Source: Thiothrix caldifontis (lineage in GTDB: Bacteria; Pseudomonadota; Gammaproteobacteria; Thiotrichales; Thiotrichaceae). From it: DNA of 64,000 nt. Below, one piece after another: positions 1 to 8,563 of this stretch. Numbering within the stretch: position 1 is the stretch's first letter; every line of letters begins with the position of its first letter. The stretch is from NCBI RefSeq assembly GCF_900107695.1, contig NZ_FNQP01000016.1:1-64000 (forward strand), in the 5' to 3' direction. The notes beneath the pieces were generated by a model that saw nothing but the letters and a program-made list of their open reading frames with translations, ran no database searches and was not told the DNA's origin. The position numbers and the translations under genes were made by a program.

Positions 1-358
1 ACTCTGGAAAAGTCAAAGTCGCCTCGCGGTTTCCAGAAGTGCCAACGTATGGCGAATTTTGTGTGAAATCTACGTCAAATTACTGATTATCCTCATCCAA
101 CACTGGATCATGCTCACCGGATTGTGGGAAATACCCCAGCGCAGCCTCACCAAAGGTGTTCAAGCCATTCAGGAACAGGCTTCCCATCTTGCCGCCTGCA
201 TCGCTGAGCGACGCAGCTTGATAAAATGCCTCAAGCAACTGGCAAAACTCTTCGCTTCTTCAACCGCTTGCCGACAAAACAAACGGAGGAAAAAACCTAA
301 TAATTGGATGAGATTACAGCAAGTTAGGGAATGGAGGGCTTAAAGTTGATGCGTATAC
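1..358 (+). mobile_element. right end of an IS4-like insertion sequence
   Basis: The left edge of the window carries the last part of a transposase gene, followed by a few tens of bases before the cmr5 reading frame becomes recognisable. The boundary near 350-358 is inferred from where the cmr5 translation stops looking like Cmr5. The other end, its inverted repeat and any target duplication lie outside the window, so element length and family are not fixed. Confidence 0.5.
2..343 (+). CDS. IS4-like transposase, C-terminal fragment
   Basis: The frame is open from base 2 to a TAA at 341-343, giving about 113 residues that continue beyond the left edge. The segment begins LWKSQSRLAVSRS, followed by WRILCEIYVKLL and a QHWIMLTGLW segment. 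This resembles the C-terminal end of IS4-type DDE transposases, after the last catalytic acidic residue. The end is basic (QNKRRKKPN), as is usual in this group. The catalytic core is not in the window, so activity cannot be judged. Its last 30 bases overlap the convergent cmr5 frame, which suggests the element inserted into cmr5. Confidence 0.6.
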   Translation, partial: LWKSQSRLAVSRSANVWRILCEIYVKLLIILIQHWIMLTGLWEIPQRSLTKGVQAIQEQASHLAACIAERRSLIKCLKQLAKLFASSTACRQNKRRKKPNNWMRLQQVREWRA

Positions 359-595
359 ACTCATAAAACGGATGCCCAACCATTTTAAAAGATGAGCCAA
401 CAATGCCCGATGCTCGTCGCTTTCTTTTGCCCTTAAAAACGCAAATGTTTGCATAAGTCCTGAGTTCATGATCAAACTAGCTGTCGACTTGGCAACATTA
501 GTGTATTCGCCAATAAAATTCTGGCACTCACCTGCCTTACTCCACGCAAATTTTGCGCGTTCTTGGTCTAAAGTTAATTTAGGTCGTTGGCTCAT
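314..595 (-). CDS. cmr5: Cmr5, small subunit of type III-B effector, C-terminally truncated
   Basis: Cmr5 is the small helical subunit that lines the filament of the type III-B Cmr complex. The first 75 or so residues fit the family: an N-terminal helix with QERAKFAWSKA, then a NSGLMQTFAFLRAKE helix and a HLLKWL helix. The protein is only 93 residues, whereas the family usually runs to about 115-150 with a further C-terminal helix. The last 14-17 codons are read from DNA that appears to belong to the adjacent insertion sequence. Its start overlaps the cmr4 stop by 4 bases. The gene is probably damaged. Whether the product still assembles is unknown. Confidence 0.75.
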   Translation of the reverse strand: MSQRPKLTLDQERAKFAWSKAGECQNFIGEYTNVAKSTASLIMNSGLMQTFAFLRAKESDEHRALLAHLLKWLGIRFMSVYASTLSPPFPNLL

Positions 596-1506
596 TGTTT
601 AGCCTCCCCTGCAAAATGCAAAACCACCTGACCGCGCCCTGTGGTTGCATCACCGCCCACTTGCACCAGTTGCTTATCCAGTGAATCTGCTAATTTCCCC
701 ATCACCTGTTCAGCATCCATGTGTGCTTCTGGTTTTTTATCTTTAGCAAAACGCTCAATGGAGGCAAATACCGGAGCGATCAACAGGCTTTCTGGTGGCA
801 GGTTTTCGGTGTAGAACAAACCGCCATCCGCTGCTGTGCCAGATTCATCATCAATGCGAACATGCGGCTCAACCACCGTGGCATTCTCAACAAAATGGCT
901 AAACGCATCATCCGGCAACAACACCAGATCGGTTTTGATTTTGTCGCGGAAATATTGGTGAGCTGCATCTTGGGGTAATGCATTATCCGCTAGCCATGCA
1001 GCAACGGTTTTCAAGACCGTTGACGCTGAATCCTCTACGTCATATTCAAACGCTTCCAGCACCAGCTTGCCATTACTCAATACGCGCTTGTCAGTGACAC
1101 AGCATTTGTCTGATTCGACAGAGGGAACATTCCAATCGGCGTTGACCTTAGCCAGTGTTGCCAAGCGTTTCAATCTTGCCAAAGTGACAGGAGAAACTGC
1201 ATACACAAAGGCTTGCTTGAGGCTGCGCACCGGAAACGCGACCAGTTGGGCATCGCCGAAGCTGACAGCACCCGCATAATCGGATGAGTCGGTTTCTGGC
1301 CCGAAAATACGATTAACCAATGGTTTTTCCCAGCTTGTGTCAAGGTGATGACGGATTGCCCCTTTCAAACCTGAACCCGCCATATTAGGGTGGTTGGTGT
1401 GGCGTTCACGCTGGATCGGGTTGTCGATCACGCCGATGGCTTGCCCAGCCCCCATGTGGACGGGAGTAACAGCATACAAAAACAGTAAACGGGATTGTTC
1501 AAACAT
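592..1506 (-). CDS. cmr4: Cmr4, backbone RAMP subunit with target-RNA cleavage site
   Basis: Cmr4 (Cas7 type) forms the repeated backbone of the Cmr complex and cuts bound target RNA at 6-nt intervals. The N-terminus shows the family signature HMGAGQAIGVIDNPIQRERH, then GSGLKGAIR, the glycine-rich RAMP loop. Asp28 in GVID corresponds to the catalytic aspartate known from Pyrococcus Cmr4 (D26), so RNase activity is expected. The length of 304 residues is normal. It lies 19 bases downstream of cmr3 and overlaps cmr5 by 4 bases, consistent with one transcript. Confidence 0.93.
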   Translation of the reverse strand: MFEQSRLLFLYAVTPVHMGAGQAIGVIDNPIQRERHTNHPNMAGSGLKGAIRHHLDTSWEKPLVNRIFGPETDSSDYAGAVSFGDAQLVAFPVRSLKQAFVYAVSPVTLARLKRLATLAKVNADWNVPSVESDKCCVTDKRVLSNGKLVLEAFEYDVEDSASTVLKTVAAWLADNALPQDAAHQYFRDKIKTDLVLLPDDAFSHFVENATVVEPHVRIDDESGTAADGGLFYTENLPPESLLIAPVFASIERFAKDKKPEAHMDAEQVMGKLADSLDKQLVQVGGDATTGRGQVVLHFAGEAKQ

Positions 1507-1525
1507 GAGTTTTTCCTTTCAAGAG

Positions 1526-2656
1526 TTACCAAGCAGCTAACAGAACGCGGTTATAGCCCTCTGCTCGGCGTGAGTTCAGTTCATTATCCGGTGTTTTAGC
1601 CCACAAGCCTTGTGTCACAAGCTTGTCAAGTGTCGCAAAGTCGCCTTCAGCTTGGTCGAACCAATAGACACGGCCAGATGGGGCAGTACGTTCGGCATCT
1701 TTGGGTTTCCAGCACTCCAAATCCCAGCCGGATACCACTTCCGCACGGGAAACAGCGGCACAGGCAAGGCGGGCTTTGAAGCCATCCAGCTTGAGCCAAT
1801 ACGCGCCGTTTTCTTCAACAATGCCATCAGGTAGCCAGCCATTGGCAAACAAACCGGGAGTCAATAACACCAGCTTGAACTTGTCGGTTTTGGGAGCGCG
1901 TTGGATGTCTGGCGCATCTATTGGCGAAAACTCGGCAGCACGACCATCACCACCCAAGCGGATGAAACCGGATGCTGGCAAGCCGCCACTATTGGCAATA
2001 CCAACCACTAACCCCGACATTTTTTCATTGGCAACTTTGTGTTTTGGTTCATCCCAGTTTTCGGAATGCTTGGGTACGGTATGCTCAACCGTGAACAGTT
2101 TTCCATCGTCAGCCGTGCGGGAGTTGCGGTTCAAACCAATACCGATACGTGATTCCTTGCTCCATAATTCGGCTTGCTTGGTAAGGTGCGTTTCATTCAG
2201 CTTTTCTCCGCGCAAATAAGCAGCCATGCCGGATTGATTCAACAGCCAGCCATTTTCTGGTTTCGCGGGTTTGCCCTGACGCAAAATAGGCATCATCGGC
2301 AATTGTGAAATTTGGCTGTGCTGGATAGCCTCGTTCAGTAATTGAGGCTCTAATTTGCGTACCGTTTTACCCTCGTCTGTCACCAGCAAATCGGCAGGCA
2401 AGGGTAGAAACAGCTCAACCTTACCGTGCTGATCCTGACGTGCCGGAAATACGCCAGTGATACTGAACGGGCTTTGCTGGATAGCATTCGCATCGCCGCC
2501 ATTGTTGACCCACAACACCGAACGAAAAGCACCGGATAACACCGACGGTTTGGGCGGAAAGGTGCTTTCACCGTGTGAACCCGCATCTCCAAATAACTTG
2601 TTGCCACGGATGGAAATGGTATCCACCGCGTTGACAAAACGGTATGTCATGTTCAT
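1526..2656 (-). CDS. cmr3: Cmr3, Cas5-type subunit of type III-B complex
   Basis: Cmr3 is the Cas5-like RAMP that contacts the crRNA 5' tag and joins Cmr2 to the backbone. The N-terminus RFVNAVDTISIRGNKLFG, followed by GSHGESTFPPKPSVLSGAFRS, is characteristic of the family, the second part being the phosphate-binding RAMP region. The length of 376 residues is normal. The start codon overlaps the cmr2 stop in an ATGA arrangement, which supports translational coupling and this start. Confidence 0.9.
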   Translation of the reverse strand: MNMTYRFVNAVDTISIRGNKLFGDAGSHGESTFPPKPSVLSGAFRSVLWVNNGGDANAIQQSPFSITGVFPARQDQHGKVELFLPLPADLLVTDEGKTVRKLEPQLLNEAIQHSQISQLPMMPILRQGKPAKPENGWLLNQSGMAAYLRGEKLNETHLTKQAELWSKESRIGIGLNRNSRTADDGKLFTVEHTVPKHSENWDEPKHKVANEKMSGLVVGIANSGGLPASGFIRLGGDGRAAEFSPIDAPDIQRAPKTDKFKLVLLTPGLFANGWLPDGIVEENGAYWLKLDGFKARLACAAVSRAEVVSGWDLECWKPKDAERTAPSGRVYWFDQAEGDFATLDKLVTQGLWAKTPDNELNSRRAEGYNRVLLAAW

Positions 2657-5526
2657 GCAGGAACTCCTTCTTGTTGTGCATGGCGAGTTTCACGGGCGAG
2701 GAATTCAGCCACCATCAGCATATTTTCCAGTACCCCAGCAGGATTTTCCTTGCAATGATCCGATACATACGCCGCCAATTCGTAAGCCAGATCACGGTCA
2801 TTTTTACTGCCCTGTTTGCCAAACTGGTGAGCCAGATTGATTTTCAGCATGTCAGGATCGGGTTGTGGTGGCAGTTGTTTTAGCCATGTCAGCGAGTGAT
2901 AAGCCGCACGGCGGGAAACATCGTTACGCGCCAGCATTGCCATGAGTTTGGCAAGCAGTTCAGGTGCGTTTTTGTCCGTCGCATCACTGCGTTCCCATTT
3001 GTCGGTTACGCTGATTTCACCGCCAGCGCGTTTGAAAACATGCAAGGAGAAAGCATTACGCCCGCCTGCATTTTTGGCTTTGGATTCGGCAGCGCGTAAC
3101 TGGCGGAGTACATAACCAAGTGGAGCTTGATGGTGAGCAACTACTGCACCACAAGAGGCTTCGGCTTTTTCGCCCATCGTTAGCAGCAGTTTTCCATCCA
3201 ACAGCAGGTAGCCATTTTTGCTATCGAAACGCTTACTTGTCCGATCATCCAACTTGGTGGCAATCCATGCAGGCACAGGTTTACCGGAATACAGATAGCG
3301 CAGCATCGTCATGGCGGGTAGCAAATCATCCACACAAACGAATGCCAGCACGTCATCCCCACCGGAATAAATCAACTTGCCCTTGAAGCAATCTTCCACC
3401 ACAAACCGCGCCACTTTGATGGAAAACTGGTTTAAGGCTTCGGAAATGGCGCGATGCCGCGCAGGGGAGGTTTGGTGTTTTTCCTGTAAGTAGTTTTTCA
3501 GGCTCGTGTTTTTATCAACCAGCTTTTTAAAATCGCCACTATTGATAATTTGGGGATGCCAGCAATCCTGATAAGGAATTTGTGTCTTTTCATCACCGGA
3601 TACCCATGCGCCCATTTTGTCACCATCCAGCAAAATCATGCCGTAATAGGCTTCGGGGGCAGTACCCAAGATGTTTTTCAACTTAGCAGCCAGTCTTCCG
3701 TCTTCATCCGCATCCAGTGCAGAGGGTAGGCGTTTGGCAATCGCTTCAAAATTACCATTCACGCTTACTTTACGATTTAACGCGAGTGGCAGTGCTACTG
3801 CCTCCTGACTGAGCAAATCTTCTTTACGGCTAAGTTCAGCCAGTTTGTGCAATATTTTTGGCTCATTGCCGATAACTTCTGCCAGTTTATCGAGCGTTAC
3901 CGCCAAAGCCAGTGTATGAGTAGAAACCACGTACCTGTTGATTTTCGCCCCAATGATTGCCTCTACTTCTCCCGCAAACAGTGAAGGCCACACCCGCTTG
4001 ATAGCATTGAGTGCATCCAGATGTTCACCACCCTTTACCCAGCTTTTGCGTTTTGCGGCAAGCTTTGTCCAAAGTGTGCCTTCTTTTTTGCGCCTCTCGG
4101 CATTCCATCCTAAGTGATCACGGTCAAGCGTGAGCCATTCACGTTCCCCGTTTAGGCTGGAGCGGAATCCCTTTTGCTTGAGTTGCTCGAATGGGCGGGC
4201 AGATTTTGCCGCTGCTGCTACCCGGTCGAGCAAATCATACAACGCTGGGTACAGTACGCCCGGATTGGGGGTATAGAACTTCGCGCCATCCAGCTCAATA
4301 TCTTTTTGCAGCACTTTCCAAGCATCGCTATCGAGGAAGCCGACCTTTTTCGAGTCTTCGTAGAAACTACTGAGAATGGGGTGTAGTTGGGTGGTATCTG
4401 CCTGTTTGCCTTTGATTGCCAATGACCACGGCACAGCCGCCCAATACACTTCGGGGAAACCTGCCAATTGGGCTTTGAGTTGAGTGAAGCAGTAAGGGGA
4501 ATCATCGGTTTCATCCAGACCGATCTCTTTCAGAATACGCCGCAAGCTCGCATCACCCAGTTCTTTTACGAACATCCGCACTTTGCGCTCAATGCGTTCC
4601 GCAATGTCTTTGGCTTGGTCAGCAGGTACTAACGCCACAAAACGATTGGGTAAGGCTGCTGCAAACAGTGGGTTGGTGTCAGTCTTTTGTTTGAACCAGT
4701 CCATTGCCTCAAAGCGTACTTTGGCGTCCTTGTCCGTTTTTAGTTGGTCATACAACCAGACATCCACTAGCGGTACACCACGCAGGTTGGGGAACAGCAC
4801 GGCATCTGCCCCGAACTCTTCGCATACCACTTTCATGCCTTCCCATGCAATCCGTGCCAACAGGTGGGAACCAGCCCACAGGTCGGAGGTGCTACGGGCT
4901 TCGGCAATGAATCCTTGTACCGGGCCGAAACTAACGGAAAGCAGCGAGGGTGTGTTGTCCTTGTCCGCAGTCATTGCCCCCGCAAACGCGGAGACAATAT
5001 CCAGATGCGCCCAGATGGAATGGTCGGGAATGCGGGTGTCTGCTGGCAGGTTTTGCCAAAGGTGATTCAATTCCGGGGCGGGTGAGTCCGAACCAAAACG
5101 CCAGTAATTCAGCAGCGTTTTTTTCCAGTCGGGTGTGCCGCCTTCGCCTTTAATGATCAGCGAGCGAAAGTGATCTTCACTGACTTTTTTCAAGTGTTCC
5201 GGCTGAATGTTGTCCAATTTGCCAAGATTGAATGCTGTACCTGTCAGCGGATGCTTCAACACTGGCTTGTCAGCAAAATCCACTTGTGTCCAGGCAGCGT
5301 AACGCTTGCCATCTTTCTCTAATGGAAATTGTGGGCGGTCAGCAGCAGAGGCGTACCAATCGGCTTGTTTCAGCATATCGCCGTAATCAATGCCCAATTC
5401 ATCCCGCAAGCGTTTGACCGTTCCCCATTCATGCCCGGTTTTATCCCGTAACAGAATCAGTGCTTTTTCGGCAGGGTCGTGCAGCCATGCCGCCAGCTTG
5501 GTTTTCCAGAGATTGTTATTGCTCAT
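2653..5526 (-). CDS. cmr2: Cmr2/Cas10, HD and cyclase subunit
   Basis: This is the large subunit of the type III-B complex. An N-terminal HD-type motif is present (WLHDPAEKAL, His16-Asp17). The first palm domain is marked by LLDGDKMGAW near residue 635. The second palm carries an intact GGDD motif at residues 722-725 (KLIYSGGDDVLAF). In type III systems GGDD makes cyclic oligoadenylate from ATP after target RNA binding, so this enzyme should be able to signal to the CARF protein encoded upstream. HD and GGDD together also leave ssDNase activity possible. The length of 957 residues is within the family range. It lies between cmr1 (11-base gap) and cmr3 (4-base overlap). Confidence 0.95.
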   Translation of the reverse strand: MSNNNLWKTKLAAWLHDPAEKALILLRDKTGHEWGTVKRLRDELGIDYGDMLKQADWYASAADRPQFPLEKDGKRYAAWTQVDFADKPVLKHPLTGTAFNLGKLDNIQPEHLKKVSEDHFRSLIIKGEGGTPDWKKTLLNYWRFGSDSPAPELNHLWQNLPADTRIPDHSIWAHLDIVSAFAGAMTADKDNTPSLLSVSFGPVQGFIAEARSTSDLWAGSHLLARIAWEGMKVVCEEFGADAVLFPNLRGVPLVDVWLYDQLKTDKDAKVRFEAMDWFKQKTDTNPLFAAALPNRFVALVPADQAKDIAERIERKVRMFVKELGDASLRRILKEIGLDETDDSPYCFTQLKAQLAGFPEVYWAAVPWSLAIKGKQADTTQLHPILSSFYEDSKKVGFLDSDAWKVLQKDIELDGAKFYTPNPGVLYPALYDLLDRVAAAAKSARPFEQLKQKGFRSSLNGEREWLTLDRDHLGWNAERRKKEGTLWTKLAAKRKSWVKGGEHLDALNAIKRVWPSLFAGEVEAIIGAKINRYVVSTHTLALAVTLDKLAEVIGNEPKILHKLAELSRKEDLLSQEAVALPLALNRKVSVNGNFEAIAKRLPSALDADEDGRLAAKLKNILGTAPEAYYGMILLDGDKMGAWVSGDEKTQIPYQDCWHPQIINSGDFKKLVDKNTSLKNYLQEKHQTSPARHRAISEALNQFSIKVARFVVEDCFKGKLIYSGGDDVLAFVCVDDLLPAMTMLRYLYSGKPVPAWIATKLDDRTSKRFDSKNGYLLLDGKLLLTMGEKAEASCGAVVAHHQAPLGYVLRQLRAAESKAKNAGGRNAFSLHVFKRAGGEISVTDKWERSDATDKNAPELLAKLMAMLARNDVSRRAAYHSLTWLKQLPPQPDPDMLKINLAHQFGKQGSKNDRDLAYELAAYVSDHCKENPAGVLENMLMVAEFLARETRHAQQEGVPA

Positions 5527-5537
5527 GGTGTTATTCC

Positions 5538-6599
5538 TTATTGCAGGCGGGAGAGGCCATTATGGTTATCGAGAACTTGATGTACTTGTTGCCAAATGCT
5601 CAGCTCATTAGGTTTACTTGCTAGTTTGTCTGCCAATTCAATAGGGAGCTTGCAGGGTAAATGGACGATTAACCCGATATATTTGCCAGCTTCTTTCACC
5701 ACTTTAAAGCGTACTTGATTTCCCAGCCTGCCTTGATTGCCCCATAGTCTGACACTGTGGTTTGTCACAGGATATGCCAACAAATGACGGTCTTCTGCTT
5801 TGGGGCTGTTATTGCCTGTTGAAAATTTGAAGTGAGTGCGAAAGGCAATTTTGGCTTTTGCCAATTCGCGCATTGCTTCGCGCCACGAGCTTTGTGGGCT
5901 GGTTTTCCATATCAAAATTTTACCGCTGCCATCTTTTCCAATGGCATGAGGCCAATCCAGTTGCAGGCATTGACTTAATGGTCGGGAAAAAGGGGTTAAG
6001 TCGGCTGCTTTAGGGGATTGAATACTATCCATCTGTAACGAACCCCAGCCGTTACGAGAACGCGAGCCTAATGTACCAAACCACCCCATCAGTTTTACGG
6101 CTTGTTGCAGTTTGCCAGCATCTCCATCGGGAAAGCCAATCCAGAGGTCAGCCACTTGTTTTTCTGGTTCGATTGCCGTGCGTCTAATTCCGGTTTCCCT
6201 GACTGTCCCTAATGAGGTTTGACCATTTTGAAATCCCAATGGATCATAGCCCAAATAAAGCTGGGAGCCTACAGGACGTAATTTGCCTTCCCGATTTTTG
6301 ACCTCTGGGTGCGGGACAGACTCATCACCATTCCATTGATTAAGTTTTCCCGAATCCCACTGACTGAGCCGGAAACGCACCAGACTTTTGCGGTTATCAC
6401 CTTCGTGTGCTTGCCCGAACAGCTTGCCTTCAGCTTCACGTAGTGCCCGATGGTCGTAGTTGAATTGTGGAGCAGCAGCAACCCGCCACCACTGGCGGAG
6501 TAGTGCCTTGAATGGTGGAGTACGCCACTGCGCTTGCTGTTCGGCATTGCCGAGGAAAGCGGGTGTCGTAAACGATACGGTATAGGATAGTTCCTGCAT
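5538..6599 (-). CDS. cmr1: Cmr1, Cas7-type RAMP subunit
   Basis: Cmr1 caps the 3' end of the crRNA in the Cmr filament. The N-terminus SYTVSFTTPAFLGNAEQ and the segment RTPPFKALLRQWWRVAA are the recognisable Cmr1 signature, and GTLGSRSRNGWGSLQM is the glycine-rich RAMP loop. The length of 353 residues is normal. The ATG at 6599 is preceded by AAGGG at suitable spacing. It is the first cmr gene of the operon and lies about 100 bases downstream of a small membrane-protein gene. Confidence 0.88.
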   Translation of the reverse strand: MQELSYTVSFTTPAFLGNAEQQAQWRTPPFKALLRQWWRVAAAPQFNYDHRALREAEGKLFGQAHEGDNRKSLVRFRLSQWDSGKLNQWNGDESVPHPEVKNREGKLRPVGSQLYLGYDPLGFQNGQTSLGTVRETGIRRTAIEPEKQVADLWIGFPDGDAGKLQQAVKLMGWFGTLGSRSRNGWGSLQMDSIQSPKAADLTPFSRPLSQCLQLDWPHAIGKDGSGKILIWKTSPQSSWREAMRELAKAKIAFRTHFKFSTGNNSPKAEDRHLLAYPVTNHSVRLWGNQGRLGNQVRFKVVKEAGKYIGLIVHLPCKLPIELADKLASKPNELSIWQQVHQVLDNHNGLSRLQ

Positions 6600-6672
6600 G
6601 ATAAGCCCTTTGCCGTTGATGCAATAAATTTATGCTTCTGAGTATTAACTAAACAGCCCCACCTGTCATCAC

Positions 6673-6686
6673 TGACAAGCTTGTCA
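6673..6686. promoter_or_regulatory. 14-bp perfect palindrome upstream of cmr1
   Basis: TGACAAGCTTGTCA is a perfect palindrome in the 104-base gap between the small membrane-protein gene and cmr1. A related CTTGACAAG lies at 7118-7126, in the gap upstream of the membrane-protein gene. Both gaps could hold an operator for the operon, perhaps for the upstream CARF protein if its C-terminus binds DNA. This is inference only. Confidence 0.3.
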
Positions 6687-6703
6687 AATCCACCCGTGCC
6701 GAA

Positions 6704-7033
6704 TCAGCCCTTCAGCACAGTTCCCACTGCCCACACCAGCACCACAGCCACAATGAAAAATGCCAGCCACGACGATTTTTCCTTTTTTTTACTGGCTTGG
6801 GGTATCAGGGCTTTATGGAGTTCTTCACGGGCTTTGCCCAGTGCGTCGGCGTTATAAGTGCCACCCAATATCTTGGATTCGATCAGTTCCTTGCGCAGGT
6901 ATTCTTTCATACCCTCTTTGACACCATCGGCTTTGCCCTTGCTCAGCCCGTCTTTATAGCCACTTTTATGCCCAAACCACGACCCTACCGCTGCCCCCAG
7001 TAACAGGAAAAATAAGGAAGTGAGAATATCCAT
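6704..7033 (-). CDS. small two-helix membrane protein in the Cmr operon
   Basis: I do not recognise a named family. The 109-residue protein has a hydrophobic N-terminal helix (about residues 4-20) with small-residue spacing (GAAVGSWFG). A charged, probably helical middle follows (about 25-85, rich in Lys, Glu and Gly). The C-terminal hydrophobic helix (about 88-106) has the tryptophans SSWLAFF and LVWAVG. It sits in the same orientation between the CARF gene and cmr1, with about 100 bases on each side. Type III loci often carry small membrane proteins that act as cyclic-oligoadenylate-triggered effectors or their partners. That role is a hypothesis here, because no CARF fold is visible in this protein itself. 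Confidence 0.6.
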   Translation of the reverse strand: MDILTSLFFLLLGAAVGSWFGHKSGYKDGLSKGKADGVKEGMKEYLRKELIESKILGGTYNADALGKAREELHKALIPQASKKKEKSSWLAFFIVAVVLVWAVGTVLKG

Positions 7034-7137
7034 GACCAGCCCCCGAAGTTTGCCCGACGCAAGACATCCTTGAATTATTACTGAACAATGTATCGGATAC
7101 GGTGATGACCGTCACACTTGACAAGGCAGGCTGATGC

Positions 7138-8265
7138 CTAACTGAAGACCACCGCATCCAGCGGCAATGTCAACCCAAACAGGGTGCGCGGCTTCGCCCC
7201 GTGTGGCTGGAGCAAATACGTTTCCGCCCCCATGTTCCCCAGCGCCTTTTTCAATGCCTTGTGGGTATTCGATTTACGTTCCTCAAACCACGCTTTGGTG
7301 ATGCCATCGCGCAACGCCAGCGCCACCTGTTCGTAGCTGCCGGTTTGCCCGTGCAGGCGGGCGTAAACGCTGAGGAATTGGCTGGCGAGGTCGGGGGTTT
7401 CGGCGCTAGTCCAGTGGATGGGGGGTAAATCGTTGACGCGGCGTTGCAACATCCACGCATAAAACGCGAGTTGCACCGGGGGCATGGTGATGGGAATTCC
7501 GCCGCAAGTGAGGCTGGCGCGTTGCCAGTCGAGGCGCACTTGCGCGGGGTCGAAACGGCGTTGTGCGGCGGCAATGGTGTCACTGAAACTGCTGCTGCCT
7601 TGCAACAAGTCTTGCGGCAAACCTTCCCGCAGGCGCACAAACGGGATGTCGGCAAGCGTCACTTCCACCTTGCTGGCATCAAAACCGGAGCCGTCTTCGC
7701 GCACTACCCAGACACTGCGCGGCGGTGGGTAGAAGAATTCTTGGTGAAAAAAATACTCCTCATCAACCAGCACATGGGTGAGGCGGTCTTGCGCCCTGCC
7801 CAATAGCGAGAGGGCGTAGCCAGCGTAAAACGTCATGGTGCGTCGCCCGCCGGAAAGCGACACGGTGAGTTGGCTGTGCGGGTCGGCGGTCAGTTGTTGC
7901 ACGATACGGGTGATGCAATCGGCGGCGTGGGTATTGTCGCGGTGGGTGCGAATGTCGTCGAGCGCTTGCCCCGCCGCATCCGTGATCAGGTGGATGTGCG
8001 CGGGGTCGCAAGCGGGGGCGGGCAGGGCATAATCCGCGCACAGTTTCGCCAGCCAGCCGGGTTGTGTGCCGCACACCAATTGGCGCACAAACGGTTCACC
8101 TTGGCGGGTGGTGATAATGTGTACTTCGGTGGGCATACACGCGGGGCGGGTGTGTTGGGTGAGGGCGTAAACGGTTTCGGTGACAATTTGCGGGGAATTC
8201 GCCGCCACCGCCAGCAAGATGCGGCGCGGGTAAGTGTGCGGTTGGGTAGGGTCGGGGATTGTCAT
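7138..8265 (-). CDS. CARF-domain protein of the Cas NE0113 (Csx) family
   Basis: The N-terminal half is a CARF-like Rossmann sensor. Strand 1 with its ligand loop reads ILLAVAANSPQIVTETVYAL, and the second ligand-binding segment is SGGRRTM at 138-144, followed by GYALSLLGRAQDRLTHVLV. These segments match the NE0113 family of CRISPR-associated proteins as I remember it. No HEPN RxxxxH motif or PD-(D/E)xK site is evident. Around 243-275 the pattern LDWQRASLTCGG-IPITMPPVQLAFYAWML resembles a winged-helix half, so a cyclic-oligoadenylate-responsive regulator or a ring nuclease is more likely than a Csm6-type RNase. It is the first gene of the Cmr locus, and 4 bases separate it from the ferredoxin gene upstream. 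Confidence 0.8.
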   Translation of the reverse strand: MTIPDPTQPHTYPRRILLAVAANSPQIVTETVYALTQHTRPACMPTEVHIITTRQGEPFVRQLVCGTQPGWLAKLCADYALPAPACDPAHIHLITDAAGQALDDIRTHRDNTHAADCITRIVQQLTADPHSQLTVSLSGGRRTMTFYAGYALSLLGRAQDRLTHVLVDEEYFFHQEFFYPPPRSVWVVREDGSGFDASKVEVTLADIPFVRLREGLPQDLLQGSSSFSDTIAAAQRRFDPAQVRLDWQRASLTCGGIPITMPPVQLAFYAWMLQRRVNDLPPIHWTSAETPDLASQFLSVYARLHGQTGSYEQVALALRDGITKAWFEERKSNTHKALKKALGNMGAETYLLQPHGAKPRTLFGLTLPLDAVVFS

Positions 8266-8269
8266 GCCG

Positions 8270-8557
8270 TCATTCAGTATTCATCTCCGGCACTGCCAGC
8301 ACCAAATCAGAACGCGGCTCCCCCACACAAAATAACCCCATCCCCGCTTCTGCATCTTCCTCAAACAAGGCCAGCGGGTCACCATCGGGGTAAACCATTT
8401 CCCCCGACACCACTTTAGTCATGCAAACCCCGCAAATACCGCCACCACAGCCCCACGGCACAGGTATTTCTTGCCGCAAAGCCGCCTGCAACACGGTTTC
8501 CCCCGCATTCACCTGAAACTGAAACGGCGTATCCAAAATGGTGACGGTATAACTCAT
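8270..8557 (-). CDS. plant-type [2Fe-2S] ferredoxin
   Basis: This is a 95-residue electron carrier. Cys37, Cys42 and Cys45 form the CxxxxCxxC cluster motif (WGCGGGICGVCMTK), and the fourth ligand is Cys77 in LFCVGEP. The length and the acidic C-terminus fit soluble bacterial or plant-type ferredoxins. The partner enzyme is not evident. Neighbours are a CARF gene downstream and a cytochrome c lipoprotein upstream, neither an obvious redox partner in the cytoplasm. Confidence 0.9.
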   Translation of the reverse strand: MSYTVTILDTPFQFQVNAGETVLQAALRQEIPVPWGCGGGICGVCMTKVVSGEMVYPDGDPLALFEEDAEAGMGLFCVGEPRSDLVLAVPEMNTE

Positions 8558-8563
8558 GCGCGG

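Noticed and set aside
1701-2219. 172-codon frame antisense to cmr3
   Set aside because: It lies wholly within a confident gene on the other strand, with low-complexity composition and no recognisable motif.
1-8265. CRISPR repeat array beside the cmr operon
   Set aside because: No direct repeats with regular spacing are seen in the intergenic gaps. The array and adaptation genes must be elsewhere.
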